Shown here: one piece after another, positions 18,446 through 28,810 of the stretch | Numbering within the stretch: the stretch's first letter is position 1 | Layout: each line of letters starts with the position of its first letter | Assembly: GCF_029589435.1 (NCBI RefSeq) | Contig: NZ_JARRAG010000001.1 | Span: 362,808-426,807 of the forward strand | Direction: 5' to 3' | Source: Paludisphaera mucosa | Lineage (GTDB): Bacteria > Planctomycetota > Planctomycetia > Isosphaerales > Isosphaeraceae | Length of the DNA stretch: 64,000 nt | Notes under the pieces: generated by a model | Database searches by the model: none | What the model saw: the letters and a program-made list of their open reading frames with translations, nothing else | What the model was told of the DNA's origin: nothing | Position numbers and translations under genes: made by a program

Positions 18446-18571
18446 GGAGGCTCCTGGATTCGAAGTCCCGACGCGCGACGATCACGCTCGTCCGCATGAA
18501 TCGAGCCACCAGGATAAGGCTCGACGATCGCCCCCGCCATCACCGATTCGCCGACTTTTTTCATACGCTCG

Positions 18572-19507
18572 TCAGCGGAACTGGCCGTAGTCGTCGGCCG
18601 TGGGGCCGCCGTCGTTCGGCCGCGTCTCGGCCGCCTTGGCCTGGAAGCGGTGGATCGTCAGGCCGACCGCCAGGGCCGCCGCCAGGCCGACGAGGGCCAA
18701 CGCGAAGGCCGTCCTCATCCACGGCCGGGAGCGGGCCAGGGGAGGGGCCTCGGGGGCCGCCGCGAGCATCGGGGCGAGGAACAGCGCCGTGGCGACGTCG
18801 GGCCGAAGTTCTCCGAATGCGTATCCGACGAGCAGCAGGCTGAACAGAGCGACCGCGCCGACGCCGGGCAGGGCGTCGCGGTCGTCGCCCTTCAGCAGGG
18901 CCGCCGCGATCGACGCGCCCGCGACCGCCCCGGCCAGCGGGACGCCGTTCATGCCCCCGGAGGCGTACCCCGAGAGCATCACGGCCAGGCTCGCCCCGCC
19001 GATCGCCGTCGCCAGCGCCAGCGGGGCCCTCAGCGCCGAGGCCGAACGCCGCGACGTCCAGGCCAGTCCCGACCAGACGCCGAACAGCGTCAGGCCCAGG
19101 CCGCCGAGGATCGCGTAACGCTGAGCCGGGGGCCAATCGGCCGTGCCCGGCCCGCCCAGGTCGGTGAGGTAGCTCGACCCGTACAGCAACACCGGCGCGA
19201 CCGCCAGCGACGCCACGAGCCGTATCGCCAGCTTCGCCCGGCCCGGGATCCTCGCCCACCCGCCGACGGCCTCGACCAGCAGGACGGCCGGCAGCACGAG
19301 GCCCAGGAAGCGGTCCTGATCCTCGCGCAGGGGCCATCGCGGGGTCACCCCCAGGACCGCCAGCCCGAGATACGCCCCCAACGCCAGCGCCGCCGCCTGG
19401 ACGACGCCGGCCCACCGTCGGCCCGCCAGCCTTCCCGCCGCGACGACCAGGGCCGAGGCGAACAGGGCCGCCGCCAGCGCTTCGAGCATCAGGATGGGGT
19501 CGGGCAT
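18572..19507 (-). CDS. Multi-pass membrane protein, unknown function
   Basis: A 311-residue integral membrane protein that I do not recognise. About nine hydrophobic segments, rich in Ala, Gly and Leu, run from residue 6 to about 285. They are interrupted by one more polar loop (GSSYLTDLGGPGTADWPPAQ) near 115-133 and a charged loop KGDDRDALPG near 207. The last 20 residues are hydrophilic (TRPNDGGPTADDYGQFR). No transporter or enzyme signature is evident. The start is the ATG at 19507. It lies downstream of yceI on the same strand, separated by 128 bases that contain a large inverted repeat, so it may form its own unit. Confidence 0.72.
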   Translation of the reverse strand: MPDPILMLEALAAALFASALVVAAGRLAGRRWAGVVQAAALALGAYLGLAVLGVTPRWPLREDQDRFLGLVLPAVLLVEAVGGWARIPGRAKLAIRLVASLAVAPVLLYGSSYLTDLGGPGTADWPPAQRYAILGGLGLTLFGVWSGLAWTSRRSASALRAPLALATAIGGASLAVMLSGYASGGMNGVPLAGAVAGASIAAALLKGDDRDALPGVGAVALFSLLLVGYAFGELRPDVATALFLAPMLAAAPEAPPLARSRPWMRTAFALALVGLAAALAVGLTIHRFQAKAAETRPNDGGPTADDYGQFR

Positions 19508-19523
19508 GCGGACGCCTCGAAGG

Positions 19524-19604
19524 CGGATGAGGGTCGTCGGAGTGGAGAAGGGGTCAGGGGTTCGAGAGGCGCGGGCCGGCTCGAAGCGCCGCGACCCTCA
19601 TCCG
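19524..19604. repeat. Inverted repeat with CGGATGAGGGTCG arms
   Basis: CGGATGAGGGTCG (19524-19536) and CGACCCTCATCCG (19592-19604) are perfect 13-base inverted arms around a 55-base centre. The arm core equals that of the repeat at 8132 and 8214. It sits between yceI and the membrane protein gene, where it could end or attenuate transcription. Confidence 0.6.
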
Positions 19605-19635
19605 GACTCTCGGCCTCGGCCATGCGGGATCGGCG

Positions 19636-20211
19636 TCAGGGCCGGGTGCCTTCGAAGCTGATCATGATGACGACCTCGTCGCCGGCGGCGGGGATCATCT
19701 TGTCCATGCCGAACTCGGAGCGCTTGATCGAGAGTTCGGTGGAGTAGCCGGTGCGCTGGACGCCCTTGGGGAACTCGCCGACCTTGCCGCCGACGAGGTG
19801 CAGGGTGACGGGCTTGGTGACGCCGTGGAGGGTCAGGTCGCCGACGACGGTCAGGCCCTTCTCGGCCTTGCTGACGGACGTGCTCTTGAACGTGATCGAC
19901 GGGAACTGCTTGGCGTTGAAGAAGTCGGGGCTCTTGAGGTGGCCCTCGCGCTGGGGGTTGCCGGTGTCGAGGCTGTCGGTCTTGATGATGACCGCGACCT
20001 GCGACGACTCGGGGCTCTTGGCGTCGATGGTGAACGTGCCGGAGACGTCGTTGAAGCGGCCGTAGGTCCAGCTGAAGCCGCCGTGTTCGATCTTGAAGAC
20101 GACCGCGGTGTGCGCGGGGTCGACGTTGTACTTGTCGGCCGCGCGGGCGGGCTCGGGGGCCAGGATCAGGACGGCGGCCAGCAGGCCCGTGGTCATCGCG
20201 ATTGCACGCAT
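19636..20211 (-). CDS. yceI: YceI family periplasmic protein
   Basis: A 191-residue protein with a signal peptide (about residues 1-24, ending ARAAD) and a lipocalin-like YceI domain. Its signatures are YNVDPAHTAVVFKIEH, FSWTYGRFNDVSGTF, REGHLKSPDFF and LTLHGVTKPVTL. YceI proteins bind isoprenoid-type lipids in the periplasm and often respond to base or stress; polyisoprenoid binding here is inference from family. The ATG at 20211 has GGAG six bases upstream; an adjacent ATG at 20214 adds one Met with only three bases of spacing. A GGTAGAAT -10 element lies at 20278-20271 on the same strand, about 60 bases before the start. Confidence 0.9.
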   Translation of the reverse strand: MRAIAMTTGLLAAVLILAPEPARAADKYNVDPAHTAVVFKIEHGGFSWTYGRFNDVSGTFTIDAKSPESSQVAVIIKTDSLDTGNPQREGHLKSPDFFNAKQFPSITFKSTSVSKAEKGLTVVGDLTLHGVTKPVTLHLVGGKVGEFPKGVQRTGYSTELSIKRSEFGMDKMIPAAGDEVVIMISFEGTRP

Positions 20212-20270
20212 CATCGGCTCCGTGAAGATATGTTCGGGCGGACGGGTCGACGCGACGCCGCCTCGGCCGC

Positions 20271-20278
20271 ATTCTACC
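20271..20278 (-). promoter_or_regulatory. Putative -10 element for yceI
   Basis: On the minus strand the sequence reads GGTAGAAT, about 60 bases before the yceI start. The same octamer stands before the genes at 32466 and 54545. No clear TTGACA-like -35 is visible, so it may work as an extended -10. Confidence 0.42.
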
Positions 20279-20307
20279 GGGCCGTGGAAGCCCCCGCGAC
20301 GGCCCGC

Positions 20308-21126
20308 TCAGGCCGAGAGGCTGGCGGAGCCGGACGGGTCTTCGGCCTGGAGCCAGAGGCGGTGGAGTTCGGGGAGGCCGTCGACGGCGAGGTCGGGCTG
20401 GACGACGGCCGGGACGTCGGCGTGGGGCGCGACCCAGATCGTGAACATGCCCGCGGCCTTGCCGCCCACGATGTCCGACTCCTGGCTGTCGCCGATCATG
20501 GCGGCCTGGGCCGGGGGGCAGCCCAGTCGGGCCACGGCCGCCTCGAACATCCGGGGATGGGGCTTGCCGACGACGATCGGCCGGGACCGCGCGGCGGTCG
20601 CGACGGCCTCGACGAGCGCCCCGCAGCCGGGGTCGAAGCCGTCGGCGACCGGATATCGGGCGTCCAGGTTCACCGCGAAGAAGGCGGCCCCCGCGGCCAC
20701 CGCCCGCGACGCGGCGCGGAGCCGGCCGAAGTCGAACAGGGGGTCGTTGCCGACGACCACGGCGCGCGCCTCGGTCCAGCGTTCGGGCGGGACCGGCGTG
20801 TGGCCGACCCGGGCGAGCGAGCGCTCCAGGTCGTCGGTCCCGATCGCCAGCACGGGGACCGGGCCGATCCGCGCCAGGACCTCGTCGGCCGTGAGGTCGA
20901 AGGCGGCGACGACCTCGCGGGCCTCGGCCGGGACGCCCAGGCGGGTCAGCTCGCGGGCCAGGACGTCGGAGCCGTGCCGCGACGAGTTCGACGCGAAGAC
21001 GACCGCGAGCCCCGCGCGGCGGAGGGCCGCGACCAACTCCGCCGCCCCGGGGAGCAGGTGCGGCCCCGCCCAGATCGTGCCGTCGAGATCGAACGCGTAC
21101 CCTCGGATCGTGCGCAGGCTCGTCAA
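20308..21126 (-). CDS. HAD-IIA family phosphatase (NagD / phosphoglycolate phosphatase-like)
   Basis: A 272-residue HAD-superfamily phosphatase. Motif I is GYAFDLDGTIWAG (nucleophile Asp13), motif II VVFASNSSR, motif III lysine in IVVGKPHPRMFEAA, and motif IV AAMIGDSQESDIVGGKAAGM. The cap between motifs II and III is of the C2/IIA type seen in NagD, phosphoglycolate and pyridoxal phosphatases. It probably removes phosphate from a small metabolite in the cytoplasm; the substrate cannot be read from sequence. It is divergent from transaldolase, and damaged-metabolite (2-phosphoglycolate) clearance near sugar-phosphate genes would make sense, but that is inference. Confidence 0.88.
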   Translation of the reverse strand: MTSLRTIRGYAFDLDGTIWAGPHLLPGAAELVAALRRAGLAVVFASNSSRHGSDVLARELTRLGVPAEAREVVAAFDLTADEVLARIGPVPVLAIGTDDLERSLARVGHTPVPPERWTEARAVVVGNDPLFDFGRLRAASRAVAAGAAFFAVNLDARYPVADGFDPGCGALVEAVATAARSRPIVVGKPHPRMFEAAVARLGCPPAQAAMIGDSQESDIVGGKAAGMFTIWVAPHADVPAVVQPDLAVDGLPELHRLWLQAEDPSGSASLSA

Positions 21127-21174
21127 GGCTCGGCCCCCTCCGTGTCCCCGTCGGCGTCGTCTTTCCGGCGTCCG

Positions 21175-21182
21175 AGTCTACC
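21175..21182 (-). promoter_or_regulatory. Putative -10 element for the HAD phosphatase
   Basis: The minus strand reads GGTAGACT, about 50 bases before the start at 21126. It resembles the GGTAGAAT elements elsewhere in the window. No convincing -35 is seen. Confidence 0.33.
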
Positions 21183-21221
21183 AGGTCCGGGCCCTCCCCC
21201 CCACCCGGTCGACCTCGGATG

Positions 21222-21248
21222 TTGCCGGGGCCCTCGGGCCGCTATAAT
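21222..21248 (+). promoter_or_regulatory. Sigma-70-type promoter for transaldolase
   Basis: A consensus -10 TATAAT at 21243-21248 is preceded by TTGCCG at 21222-21227, a spacer of 15 bases. In this GC-rich setting a perfect TATAAT is striking. It would give a leader of about 65 bases before the transaldolase start. Confidence 0.6.
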
Positions 21249-21318
21249 ACCCTGCAGAGATCGGGAACGAACGGCACGACGAATCCCTCCATGAACGCCA
21301 GCGAGCGAGGACCGCGGA

Positions 21319-22293
21319 ATGAGCCTGCTTGACCAGTTGCGCGCGATGACGGTGGTGGTCGCCGACACCGGGGACATCGAGTCCATCGCCCGGTACAAGC
21401 CGCGGGACACCACGACGAACCCCTCGCTGCTCTACAAGGCGGCCCAGATGCCGCAGTACCAGCACATCGTCCAGGACGCCGTGGCGTTCGCCCAGTCGGT
21501 CGACGGCGATCGCAAGGCCCAGCTCGAAGCGTGCATGGACAAGCTCGCCGTCGGCTTCGGCAAGGAGATCCTCAAGATCGTCCCCGGCCGGGTCTCGACA
21601 GAGGTCGACGCCCGCCTCTCGTTCGACACCGAGGCGACCATCGCCAAGGCCCGCCACCTGATCGGCCTGTACGAGGCCGACGGCGTCGGCCGCGACCGGA
21701 TCCTCATCAAGATCGCCTCCACCTGGGAGGGGATCAAGGCCGCCGAGAAGCTGGAGAAGGAGGGGATCCACTGCAACCTGACCCTCCTGTTCAGCTACCC
21801 CCAGGCCGTCGCCTGCGCCGAGGCCGGCGTGACCCTGATCTCGCCGTTCGTCGGCCGGATCCTCGACTGGCACCTGAAGGACCGCGGGGTCAAGGCGATC
21901 CCGGCGACCGAGGACCCGGGCGTCGAGTCGGTCCAGCGCATCTATCGCTACTACAAGGCCAACGGCTACAAGACCGAGGTCATGGGCGCGAGCTTCCGCA
22001 ACATCGGCGAGATCGTCGAGCTCGCCGGCTGCGACCTCTTGACCATCTCCCCCGACCTGCTCAAGCAGCTGCAGGAGACGGACGAGACGCTCGTCCGCAA
22101 GCTCTCCCCCACGGGCAACGAGGGGGAGTCCGAGCTTCCGCCTCCGCTCGACGAGAAGGGCTTCCGCTGGCTCCTCAACGAAGATCCGATGGCCACCGAG
22201 AAGCTCTCCGGCGGGATCCGCAGCTTCGCCGCCGACATCGTCAGCCTGGAGAAGCTCGTCTCCAAGCTGATCGACCAGCCCGTGGGCGTCTGA
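21319..22293 (+). CDS. tal: Transaldolase (TalB type)
   Basis: A 324-residue transaldolase of the pentose phosphate pathway. It moves a dihydroxyacetone unit from sedoheptulose-7-phosphate to glyceraldehyde-3-phosphate through a Schiff base. Signatures are the N-terminal [18 protein letters not shown] with [10 protein letters not shown], the active-site lysine in [34 protein letters not shown] and VMGASFRN. The length is that of the classical TalB group (about 315-325). The start ATG at 21319 has GAGG eight bases upstream, and a TATAAT promoter lies 71 bases before it. It stands alone, divergent from the HAD phosphatase. Confidence 0.96.
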   Translation: MSLLDQLRAMTVVVADTGDIESIARYKPRDTTTNPSLLYKAAQMPQYQHIVQDAVAFAQSVDGDRKAQLEACMDKLAVGFGKEILKIVPGRVSTEVDARLSFDTEATIAKARHLIGLYEADGVGRDRILIKIASTWEGIKAAEKLEKEGIHCNLTLLFSYPQAVACAEAGVTLISPFVGRILDWHLKDRGVKAIPATEDPGVESVQRIYRYYKANGYKTEVMGASFRNIGEIVELAGCDLLTISPDLLKQLQETDETLVRKLSPTGNEGESELPPPLDEKGFRWLLNEDPMATEKLSGGIRSFAADIVSLEKLVSKLIDQPVGV

Positions 22294-22397
22294 GCCCGGG
22301 CGCCGACGCACGCCCGGGCCGAAGATTCGCGACGCGGGGACGAACTCGCTCCTGTCGGAGTCGAACCGTCCCCCGTCCGAATCGCCCCGGAGCCGCC

Positions 22398-23495
22398 ATG
22401 CGCCGATTCCTCGCATTCCTCCTGCTGCTCGTCCCCACGTCCGCCTTCGCCCAGGCCCCCGTCTACCTCAAGGCCGAGGCCGTCGACGCCGTCGCCCGTG
22501 CCGAAATCGACAAGCAGCGTCTCGTCGGGGTCGCGGTCGTCGTCCTCGACAAGGGCGAGATCGCCTGGGCGAAGGGCTACGGGTTCGCCGACCGCGAGGC
22601 GGTCGTGGCCGTCGACCCCGCCACCACCCAGTTCCGCTGGGCGTCCATCGCCAAGCCGGTCACGGCCGTCGCCGCCCTTCAACTCGTCGAGAAGGGCCGG
22701 CTCGACCTGGACGCCGACGTGCGGTCGTACGTGCCCGAATTCCCCGACAAGGGGGTCAAAATTACGCCCCGCCAGCTCCTCTGCCACCAGGGCGGGATCG
22801 TCCACTACGCCAATGGCGAGGTGCTGCGGATCGCCAAGGAGTACGACGTCGAGCACCCCTTCGCCGACGTCGTCACGGCGCTCGACATGTTCAAGATGTC
22901 GCCGCTCATCGCCCGCCCGGGCGAGCGGTTCTCCTACTCGACCCACGGATACATCCTGCTGAGCGCCGTGGTCGAGCGGGCCGGCAAGGAGCGGTACGCC
23001 GACCAGGTGCGCGAGCGGATCGCCGGGCCGCTGGGCATGACGAGCTTCCGCCCCGACTACCAGTGGGAGGAGATCCCGAACCGCGCGGTCGGTTATATGC
23101 GGCACGAGGGAATGGTCGACCGTCGCCCCGACGAGCTGGTCCACGACGTGAGCTGGAAGCTGGGCGGCGGCGGCTTCACTTCCACGGCGACCGACCTGGC
23201 GCGGTTCGGCGTCGGACTGCTCCAGAGGAAGTTGGTTTCTGAGGAGACTGAACGCCTCATGTGGACCGTGAACAAGCCCGTCGACCCTCAGGGGGCCAAG
23301 CCGTACGGCTACGGCTTCTTCGTGATCGAGCGTCCCGACGGGACGAAGCTCGTCGGCCACGACGGCAGCCAGGAGAAGGCCCGCACGGGCCTGGTGCTCG
23401 ATCTGGCCAACCGCCGCGGGATCGCCGTGATGACCAACTCGGAATGGGCCGACGCCATGAGCCTGGCCATGCACCTTCTGGACGCGATCAAGTAA
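22398..23495 (+). CDS. Secreted serine hydrolase, beta-lactamase (class C / PBP4-like) fold
   Basis: A 365-residue protein with a signal peptide (about residues 1-19, ending AFAQA). It has a beta-lactamase-related domain: the SxxK nucleophile is S-I-A-K in FRWASIAKPVTAVAALQLVE, the second motif is YST in FSYSTHGYILLS, and the third is HDG in LVGHDGSQEKARTG. Members of this family include D-aminopeptidases, esterases and PBP-like enzymes; substrate is unknown. The ATG at 22398 lies 105 bases after transaldolase. Its last eight bases overlap the end of the convergent lipase gene, so both transcripts must read into each other. Confidence 0.86.
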   Translation: MRRFLAFLLLLVPTSAFAQAPVYLKAEAVDAVARAEIDKQRLVGVAVVVLDKGEIAWAKGYGFADREAVVAVDPATTQFRWASIAKPVTAVAALQLVEKGRLDLDADVRSYVPEFPDKGVKITPRQLLCHQGGIVHYANGEVLRIAKEYDVEHPFADVVTALDMFKMSPLIARPGERFSYSTHGYILLSAVVERAGKERYADQVRERIAGPLGMTSFRPDYQWEEIPNRAVGYMRHEGMVDRRPDELVHDVSWKLGGGGFTSTATDLARFGVGLLQRKLVSEETERLMWTVNKPVDPQGAKPYGYGFFVIERPDGTKLVGHDGSQEKARTGLVLDLANRRGIAVMTNSEWADAMSLAMHLLDAIK

Positions 23496-24501
23496 CTTCG
23501 CCCTCGGCTGGATCCTGCCTCGTCCCCGCGGCGACGGCGTTCCAGAGCAGCGTGGCGTAGTAGACCGGCGCGTGGTCGGCCAGGCCGCGGACGAGCAGGG
23601 GGGCCTCGCCGACCGCCAGGCGGCCCTGTTCCAGCGAGACCCGGACGGCGGCGGCGAGGGCCTGGAAGCCCTCGCTCCACTCCCGCCAGATCTTCCGCGG
23701 GGCCGCTCCCGGGACGGCCTGGGGCTCGCCGGCGTGGCGGTATCCCAGCGGCCAGGCGGGGGGGATGCGCGGGATCAGGTCGTCGCGGTGGACGAAGCGG
23801 CGGTGGACGCAGGTCGGGAGCGTGGCGACGAACTCGGCGTCGCCGACGCGCGGGGCGCCGTAGGTGTAGACGCCGGCGATCGGCGTCTCGCGGAGGTGCG
23901 ACGCCGCCAGCACGGCCAGGGCCCCGCCCAGGCTGTGGCCGGTCAGCCAGAGGGCCTGCCCGGGCCGCCTGGCCGCGACCACCGCGTCGATCCGCTCGCT
24001 GATCGCCTCGAACGCCGACAGGAACCCCGCGTGGACCCGCCCGCCGGCCTCGCGCGCGGCGGGGAGGAAGCGGCCGTCGATCTTGAGGTCCTCGTTGCCG
24101 AGGATCCAGTCGACCAGGCCGGCGACCTCGGCGGGGGCGAGGTCCGGCACCGGGATCCGCGTCCCCCGGAAGGCGATCACCAGCGCGTCGGGGCCGTCGA
24201 GCACGATCGCCCGCAGGTCCGCGCCGGCGTCGACCCGGTCGGCCCGCCAGCCCAGGGCGGGCAGGGGGGAGGCCCCGATCCGGTCGGCGAGGAACGTGGA
24301 GTCGCCGTACGCGAGCAGCGCGGCGTCGGCGAGCCACCATGCGTTGGCGTCGATGAACGCGCCCGAGTCCGAGCGGACCGCGGCCCGGGCCGAGGGCTCG
24401 AAGCGGATCGCGTCGGCGAAGGCGAAGTAGGGGAAGTCGGCGGCGGGGGGCGTGAGCCCTTCGAGGGTCTCCCGCGGGGGCGGGCGATCCGGGAGTTGCA
24501 A
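23488..24501 (-). CDS. Class 3 lipase family protein
   Basis: A 337-residue alpha/beta hydrolase of the fungal lipase (class 3) type. The oxyanion region is DALVIAFRGTRIP; the nucleophile elbow is WLTGHSLGGALAVLAA. YGAPRVGDAEF and the later FVHRDDLIPRIPP supply the catalytic Asp, and VPGAAPRK follows. No signal peptide is visible, so it may be cytoplasmic, unlike most secreted lipases. The start is a TTG at 24501 with GGAG eight bases upstream, four bases after the stop of the hybrid kinase gene, so it is cotranscribed with that kinase. Triacylglycerol or phospholipid as substrate is a family inference. Confidence 0.85.
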   Translation of the reverse strand: MQLPDRPPPRETLEGLTPPAADFPYFAFADAIRFEPSARAAVRSDSGAFIDANAWWLADAALLAYGDSTFLADRIGASPLPALGWRADRVDAGADLRAIVLDGPDALVIAFRGTRIPVPDLAPAEVAGLVDWILGNEDLKIDGRFLPAAREAGGRVHAGFLSAFEAISERIDAVVAARRPGQALWLTGHSLGGALAVLAASHLRETPIAGVYTYGAPRVGDAEFVATLPTCVHRRFVHRDDLIPRIPPAWPLGYRHAGEPQAVPGAAPRKIWREWSEGFQALAAAVRVSLEQGRLAVGEAPLLVRGLADHAPVYYATLLWNAVAAGTRQDPAEGEVT

Positions 24502-24505
24502 GGCG

Positions 24506-26965
24506 TCAGCTCCGGGTGACGGGCGCGGCGGGGGCGTGGGACGAGAGGGCTTCGAGCGAGTCGAGCGTAACCCCTTCGAGCCGCCGCGTCAGCGCGGGGA
24601 CGACGGATTCCAGGCCGGCGACGAGGCCGCGGGCGTCGTCGAGGCGGCCCTCGGCGGCCGCGGCCTGGACGTTCAGGGCCAGGTCGCAGGCGGCCGTCGA
24701 GAAGACGGCGGCCATGCCGGCCAGCTTGTGCGCGGCCGCCTCCAGCCGTCGGGCGTCGCCATCGCGGAGGGCCGCGCGGGCCGCCTCCAGCCGCTGGGGC
24801 GCGAGGGCGAGGAAGTCGCGGCAGAGCCCCGCGAGCAGGTCGGCGTCGCCCCCGCAGGCGGCCAGCAGCGGCGCGGGGTCGAGCGGGTCGGGCAGGTCGC
24901 GGGCCGCCTCGACGGCGGCCGGCCGTCGCATGCCCGCCAGGCGGCCGACGACGGCGAAGAGCCGGTCGGTGCGCACGGGCTTGGTCACGTAATCGTCCAT
25001 GCCGGCCGCCAGGCAGAGGTCGCGGTCGCCGCGGCGCGAGCGGGCCGTGAGGGCCGCGATCGGCAGGCGACGGCCGCCGCCGCGCTCGGCCTCGGCGCGG
25101 CGGACGGCCCGGACGACCCCGAAGCCGTCGATCTCGGGCATGTGGACGTCCAGCAGCATGAGGTCGAACGCCTGGGACTCGTCGAGGGCCATGGCGAGCG
25201 CCTGTCGGCCGTCGGTCGCCAGCCGGGTCGACCAGCCCCGGCGGCCGAGCAAACGGACGAGGAAGCGGGCGTTGAACTCGTCGTCCTCGGCGATGAGGAT
25301 CGATAGCCGCTCGCCGCCTGGTTCGGTGCGATCGCCGGCCGGCGCCGCGGGCTCGCCGGCCGCGGCGGCGGGGGAGTCGAGCGCCAGGCGGAGGGCGTCG
25401 AGCAGCTCGTCCTGGCGGATCGGCTTGAGCAGGCGGGCGGCGACGCGCAGCTCGCGGCTGCGGGCCAGGTCGCCGGGCTCGTCGCCGGTCGTCATCATGA
25501 CGATGGGGACGCCCGCCAGTTCGTCGCTGGCGCGGATCTTGGCCGCCAGGTCGAGGCCGTCGACGTCGGGCATGCGGGCGTCGAGCAGGACGACGTCGGG
25601 GGGCCGCTTGCGGGCGGCCCCGCGCCACAGCGCGTCGAGCGCGGCCATGCCGTCGCCGGCCGTGGCGACCTTCACGCCCCAGGCGGCGAGCCAGCCCTCC
25701 AGCACGCGCCGGGTCGTCTCGTTGTCGTCCACCACGAGCGCCCACCGGCCCCGGGGCAGGCGCAGCGGCGACCCGGCCGCACGCGAGGGGGGCGGCTTGC
25801 GCGGGAAGCGGGCGGCGAGCGTGAAAGTGCTGCCGCGTCCGGGCTCGCTGTCGACGTCGATCCCGCCCCCCATCAGGGCGGCCAGCCGGGCCGCGATCGT
25901 CAGGCCCAGGCCGGTGCCGCCGAACCGCCGCGTGGTCGAGGCGTCCTGCTGCTCGAACGCCCGGAAGATCCGCGCCTGCTCGGCCTCGGGGATGCCGATG
26001 CCGGTGTCGCTGACCTTCACCCGCAGGACGGCCTCGGCCTCGCCGGGCTCGGCCGCGTCGTCGGCCTCGACGAGCACGAAGACCTCGCCCTCGTCGGTGA
26101 ACTTGACCGCGTTGCCCACGAGGTTGATCAGGATCTGCCGGAACCGGCCGACGTCGCCGATCAGCGCGTCGGGGACGTCCTCGCGGACCTGCGAGACCAG
26201 CTCGAGCTTCTTGGCGTGCGCGCGGGGGCCCAGGAAGCGCAGGACGTCGCCCACCGCGGCGCGGAGCGAGAACTCCGAGGCGTCGACGTCGAGCTTGCCG
26301 GCGGCGATCTTGGCGAAGTCGAGCACGTCGTCGACGATCCGCACCAGGCCCTCGGCTGCCGAGCGCACCGTCTTGAGGCACTGCCGCTGGTCGTCGGTCA
26401 GGGGGGTCTCCAGCGTCAGCTCGGTCATGCCCAGGATCGCGTTCAGGGGCGTGCGGATCTCGTGGCTGACGTTGGCCAGGAACTCGTCCTTGGCCCGGCT
26501 GGCCGCCTCGGCCTCCTCCTTCGCCCGCCGCAGCTCGGCCTCCAGCCGCTTGCGCTCGCCGACGTCCTCCAGGACGGCGATGACGTAGGCCGGGACGCCG
26601 GCCTCGTCGCGCTGGAGCGAGATGTACAGCTTCACCCAGACGGCCTCGCCGTCGCGGCGGACGTAGCGCTTCTCGACCGAGTACGGCCCGCGCTCGCCGC
26701 GGGCGAGCCGCCGGAAGTCGGCGGGGCCCAGCTCCAGGTCCTCGGGGTGGGTGATGTCGCTGAAGGGCCGGCCGATCAGCTCGTCGGGTTCGCGGCCGAC
26801 GATGGCGCAGAAGGTCCGGTTCACGCGCAGCCAGCGGCCCTGCAGGTCGGTGTGGGCGATGCCGACCGCGGCGTTCTCGAAGGTCCCGCGGAATCGGGCC
26901 TCGCTCTGGCGCAGGTCGTCTTCGACCCGCTGGCGATCCTCCCGATCGGGCTCGTGTTCGGTCAT
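24506..26965 (-). CDS. Hybrid sensor histidine kinase: PAS-HisKA-HATPase-REC-REC-HPt
   Basis: An 819-residue signalling protein. Domains in order: PAS (about 20-140, with a PAC-like RYVRRDGEAVWVKLYISL); HisKA with phosphorylated His168 in VSHEIRTPLNA; HATPase_c (about 275-390) with NLVGNAVKFT, DTGIGIP and GGTGLGL; REC1 (about 407-530) with VVDDNE and Asp462; REC2 (about 555-680) with Asp606 in LMLLDVHMP; and HPt with His746 in AAAHKLAG. No membrane segment is visible, so the sensor is cytosolic. The layout allows an internal phosphorelay. It diverges from a sigma-54 response regulator and is followed by a lipase gene after four bases. The stimulus is unknown. The start ATG at 26965 begins MTEHEPD. 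Confidence 0.92.
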   Translation of the reverse strand: MTEHEPDREDRQRVEDDLRQSEARFRGTFENAAVGIAHTDLQGRWLRVNRTFCAIVGREPDELIGRPFSDITHPEDLELGPADFRRLARGERGPYSVEKRYVRRDGEAVWVKLYISLQRDEAGVPAYVIAVLEDVGERKRLEAELRRAKEEAEAASRAKDEFLANVSHEIRTPLNAILGMTELTLETPLTDDQRQCLKTVRSAAEGLVRIVDDVLDFAKIAAGKLDVDASEFSLRAAVGDVLRFLGPRAHAKKLELVSQVREDVPDALIGDVGRFRQILINLVGNAVKFTDEGEVFVLVEADDAAEPGEAEAVLRVKVSDTGIGIPEAEQARIFRAFEQQDASTTRRFGGTGLGLTIAARLAALMGGGIDVDSEPGRGSTFTLAARFPRKPPPSRAAGSPLRLPRGRWALVVDDNETTRRVLEGWLAAWGVKVATAGDGMAALDALWRGAARKRPPDVVLLDARMPDVDGLDLAAKIRASDELAGVPIVMMTTGDEPGDLARSRELRVAARLLKPIRQDELLDALRLALDSPAAAAGEPAAPAGDRTEPGGERLSILIAEDDEFNARFLVRLLGRRGWSTRLATDGRQALAMALDESQAFDLMLLDVHMPEIDGFGVVRAVRRAEAERGGGRRLPIAALTARSRRGDRDLCLAAGMDDYVTKPVRTDRLFAVVGRLAGMRRPAAVEAARDLPDPLDPAPLLAACGGDADLLAGLCRDFLALAPQRLEAARAALRDGDARRLEAAAHKLAGMAAVFSTAACDLALNVQAAAAEGRLDDARGLVAGLESVVPALTRRLEGVTLDSLEALSSHAPAAPVTRS

Positions 26966-27076
26966 GGCGCGGTCCCGGGGGGGGCTGGGGGCGTCGGCGC
27001 GAGGCGATCGGCAATCGGCGGCGATCGTTCTCCCGGGCCCGGCCCCGAGCCTGCTGGATCGAGAGCCTCTCTTGCG

Positions 27077-27084
27077 AATAGAAT
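27077..27084 (+). promoter_or_regulatory. Putative -10 element for the NtrC-type regulator
   Basis: AATAGAAT at 27077-27084, with the hexamer TAGAAT at 27079-27084, lies 56 bases before the ATG at 27140. It matches the TAGAAT elements elsewhere in the window. The -35 region is poor. Confidence 0.4.
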
Positions 27085-27139
27085 ACCAATTCCGTCCGAC
27101 GGCCGCGTGGGCCGGCGCGGGACCGCGACGAGGTGACGC

Positions 27140-28615
<1,476 letters not shown>

Positions 28616-28625
28616 GACCTTCGCG

Positions 28626-28641
28626 CGGGCAAGTCTGCCCG
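28626..28641 (+). terminator. Small hairpin after the sigma-54 regulator
   Basis: CGGGCA and TGCCCG pair around an AGTC loop, 11 bases after the stop codon. There is no T run, so it is a weak terminator candidate. Confidence 0.35.
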
Positions 28642-28810
28642 TCGCGCGGGCAGGACCGGCGTCCGCCCGCCCCCGGCCCCTTGACTGACGCGGCGGATGC
28701 ACAAAGAATCCGGAGTGTACGCGGGGGGCCGCTTCCGGCCCGCCGAGCCCGCCGTCCCCGCCGGGGCGGGCTCCCACCCCGGGACCGGCGGTCGCAATCG
28801 AGGTTTTCTC

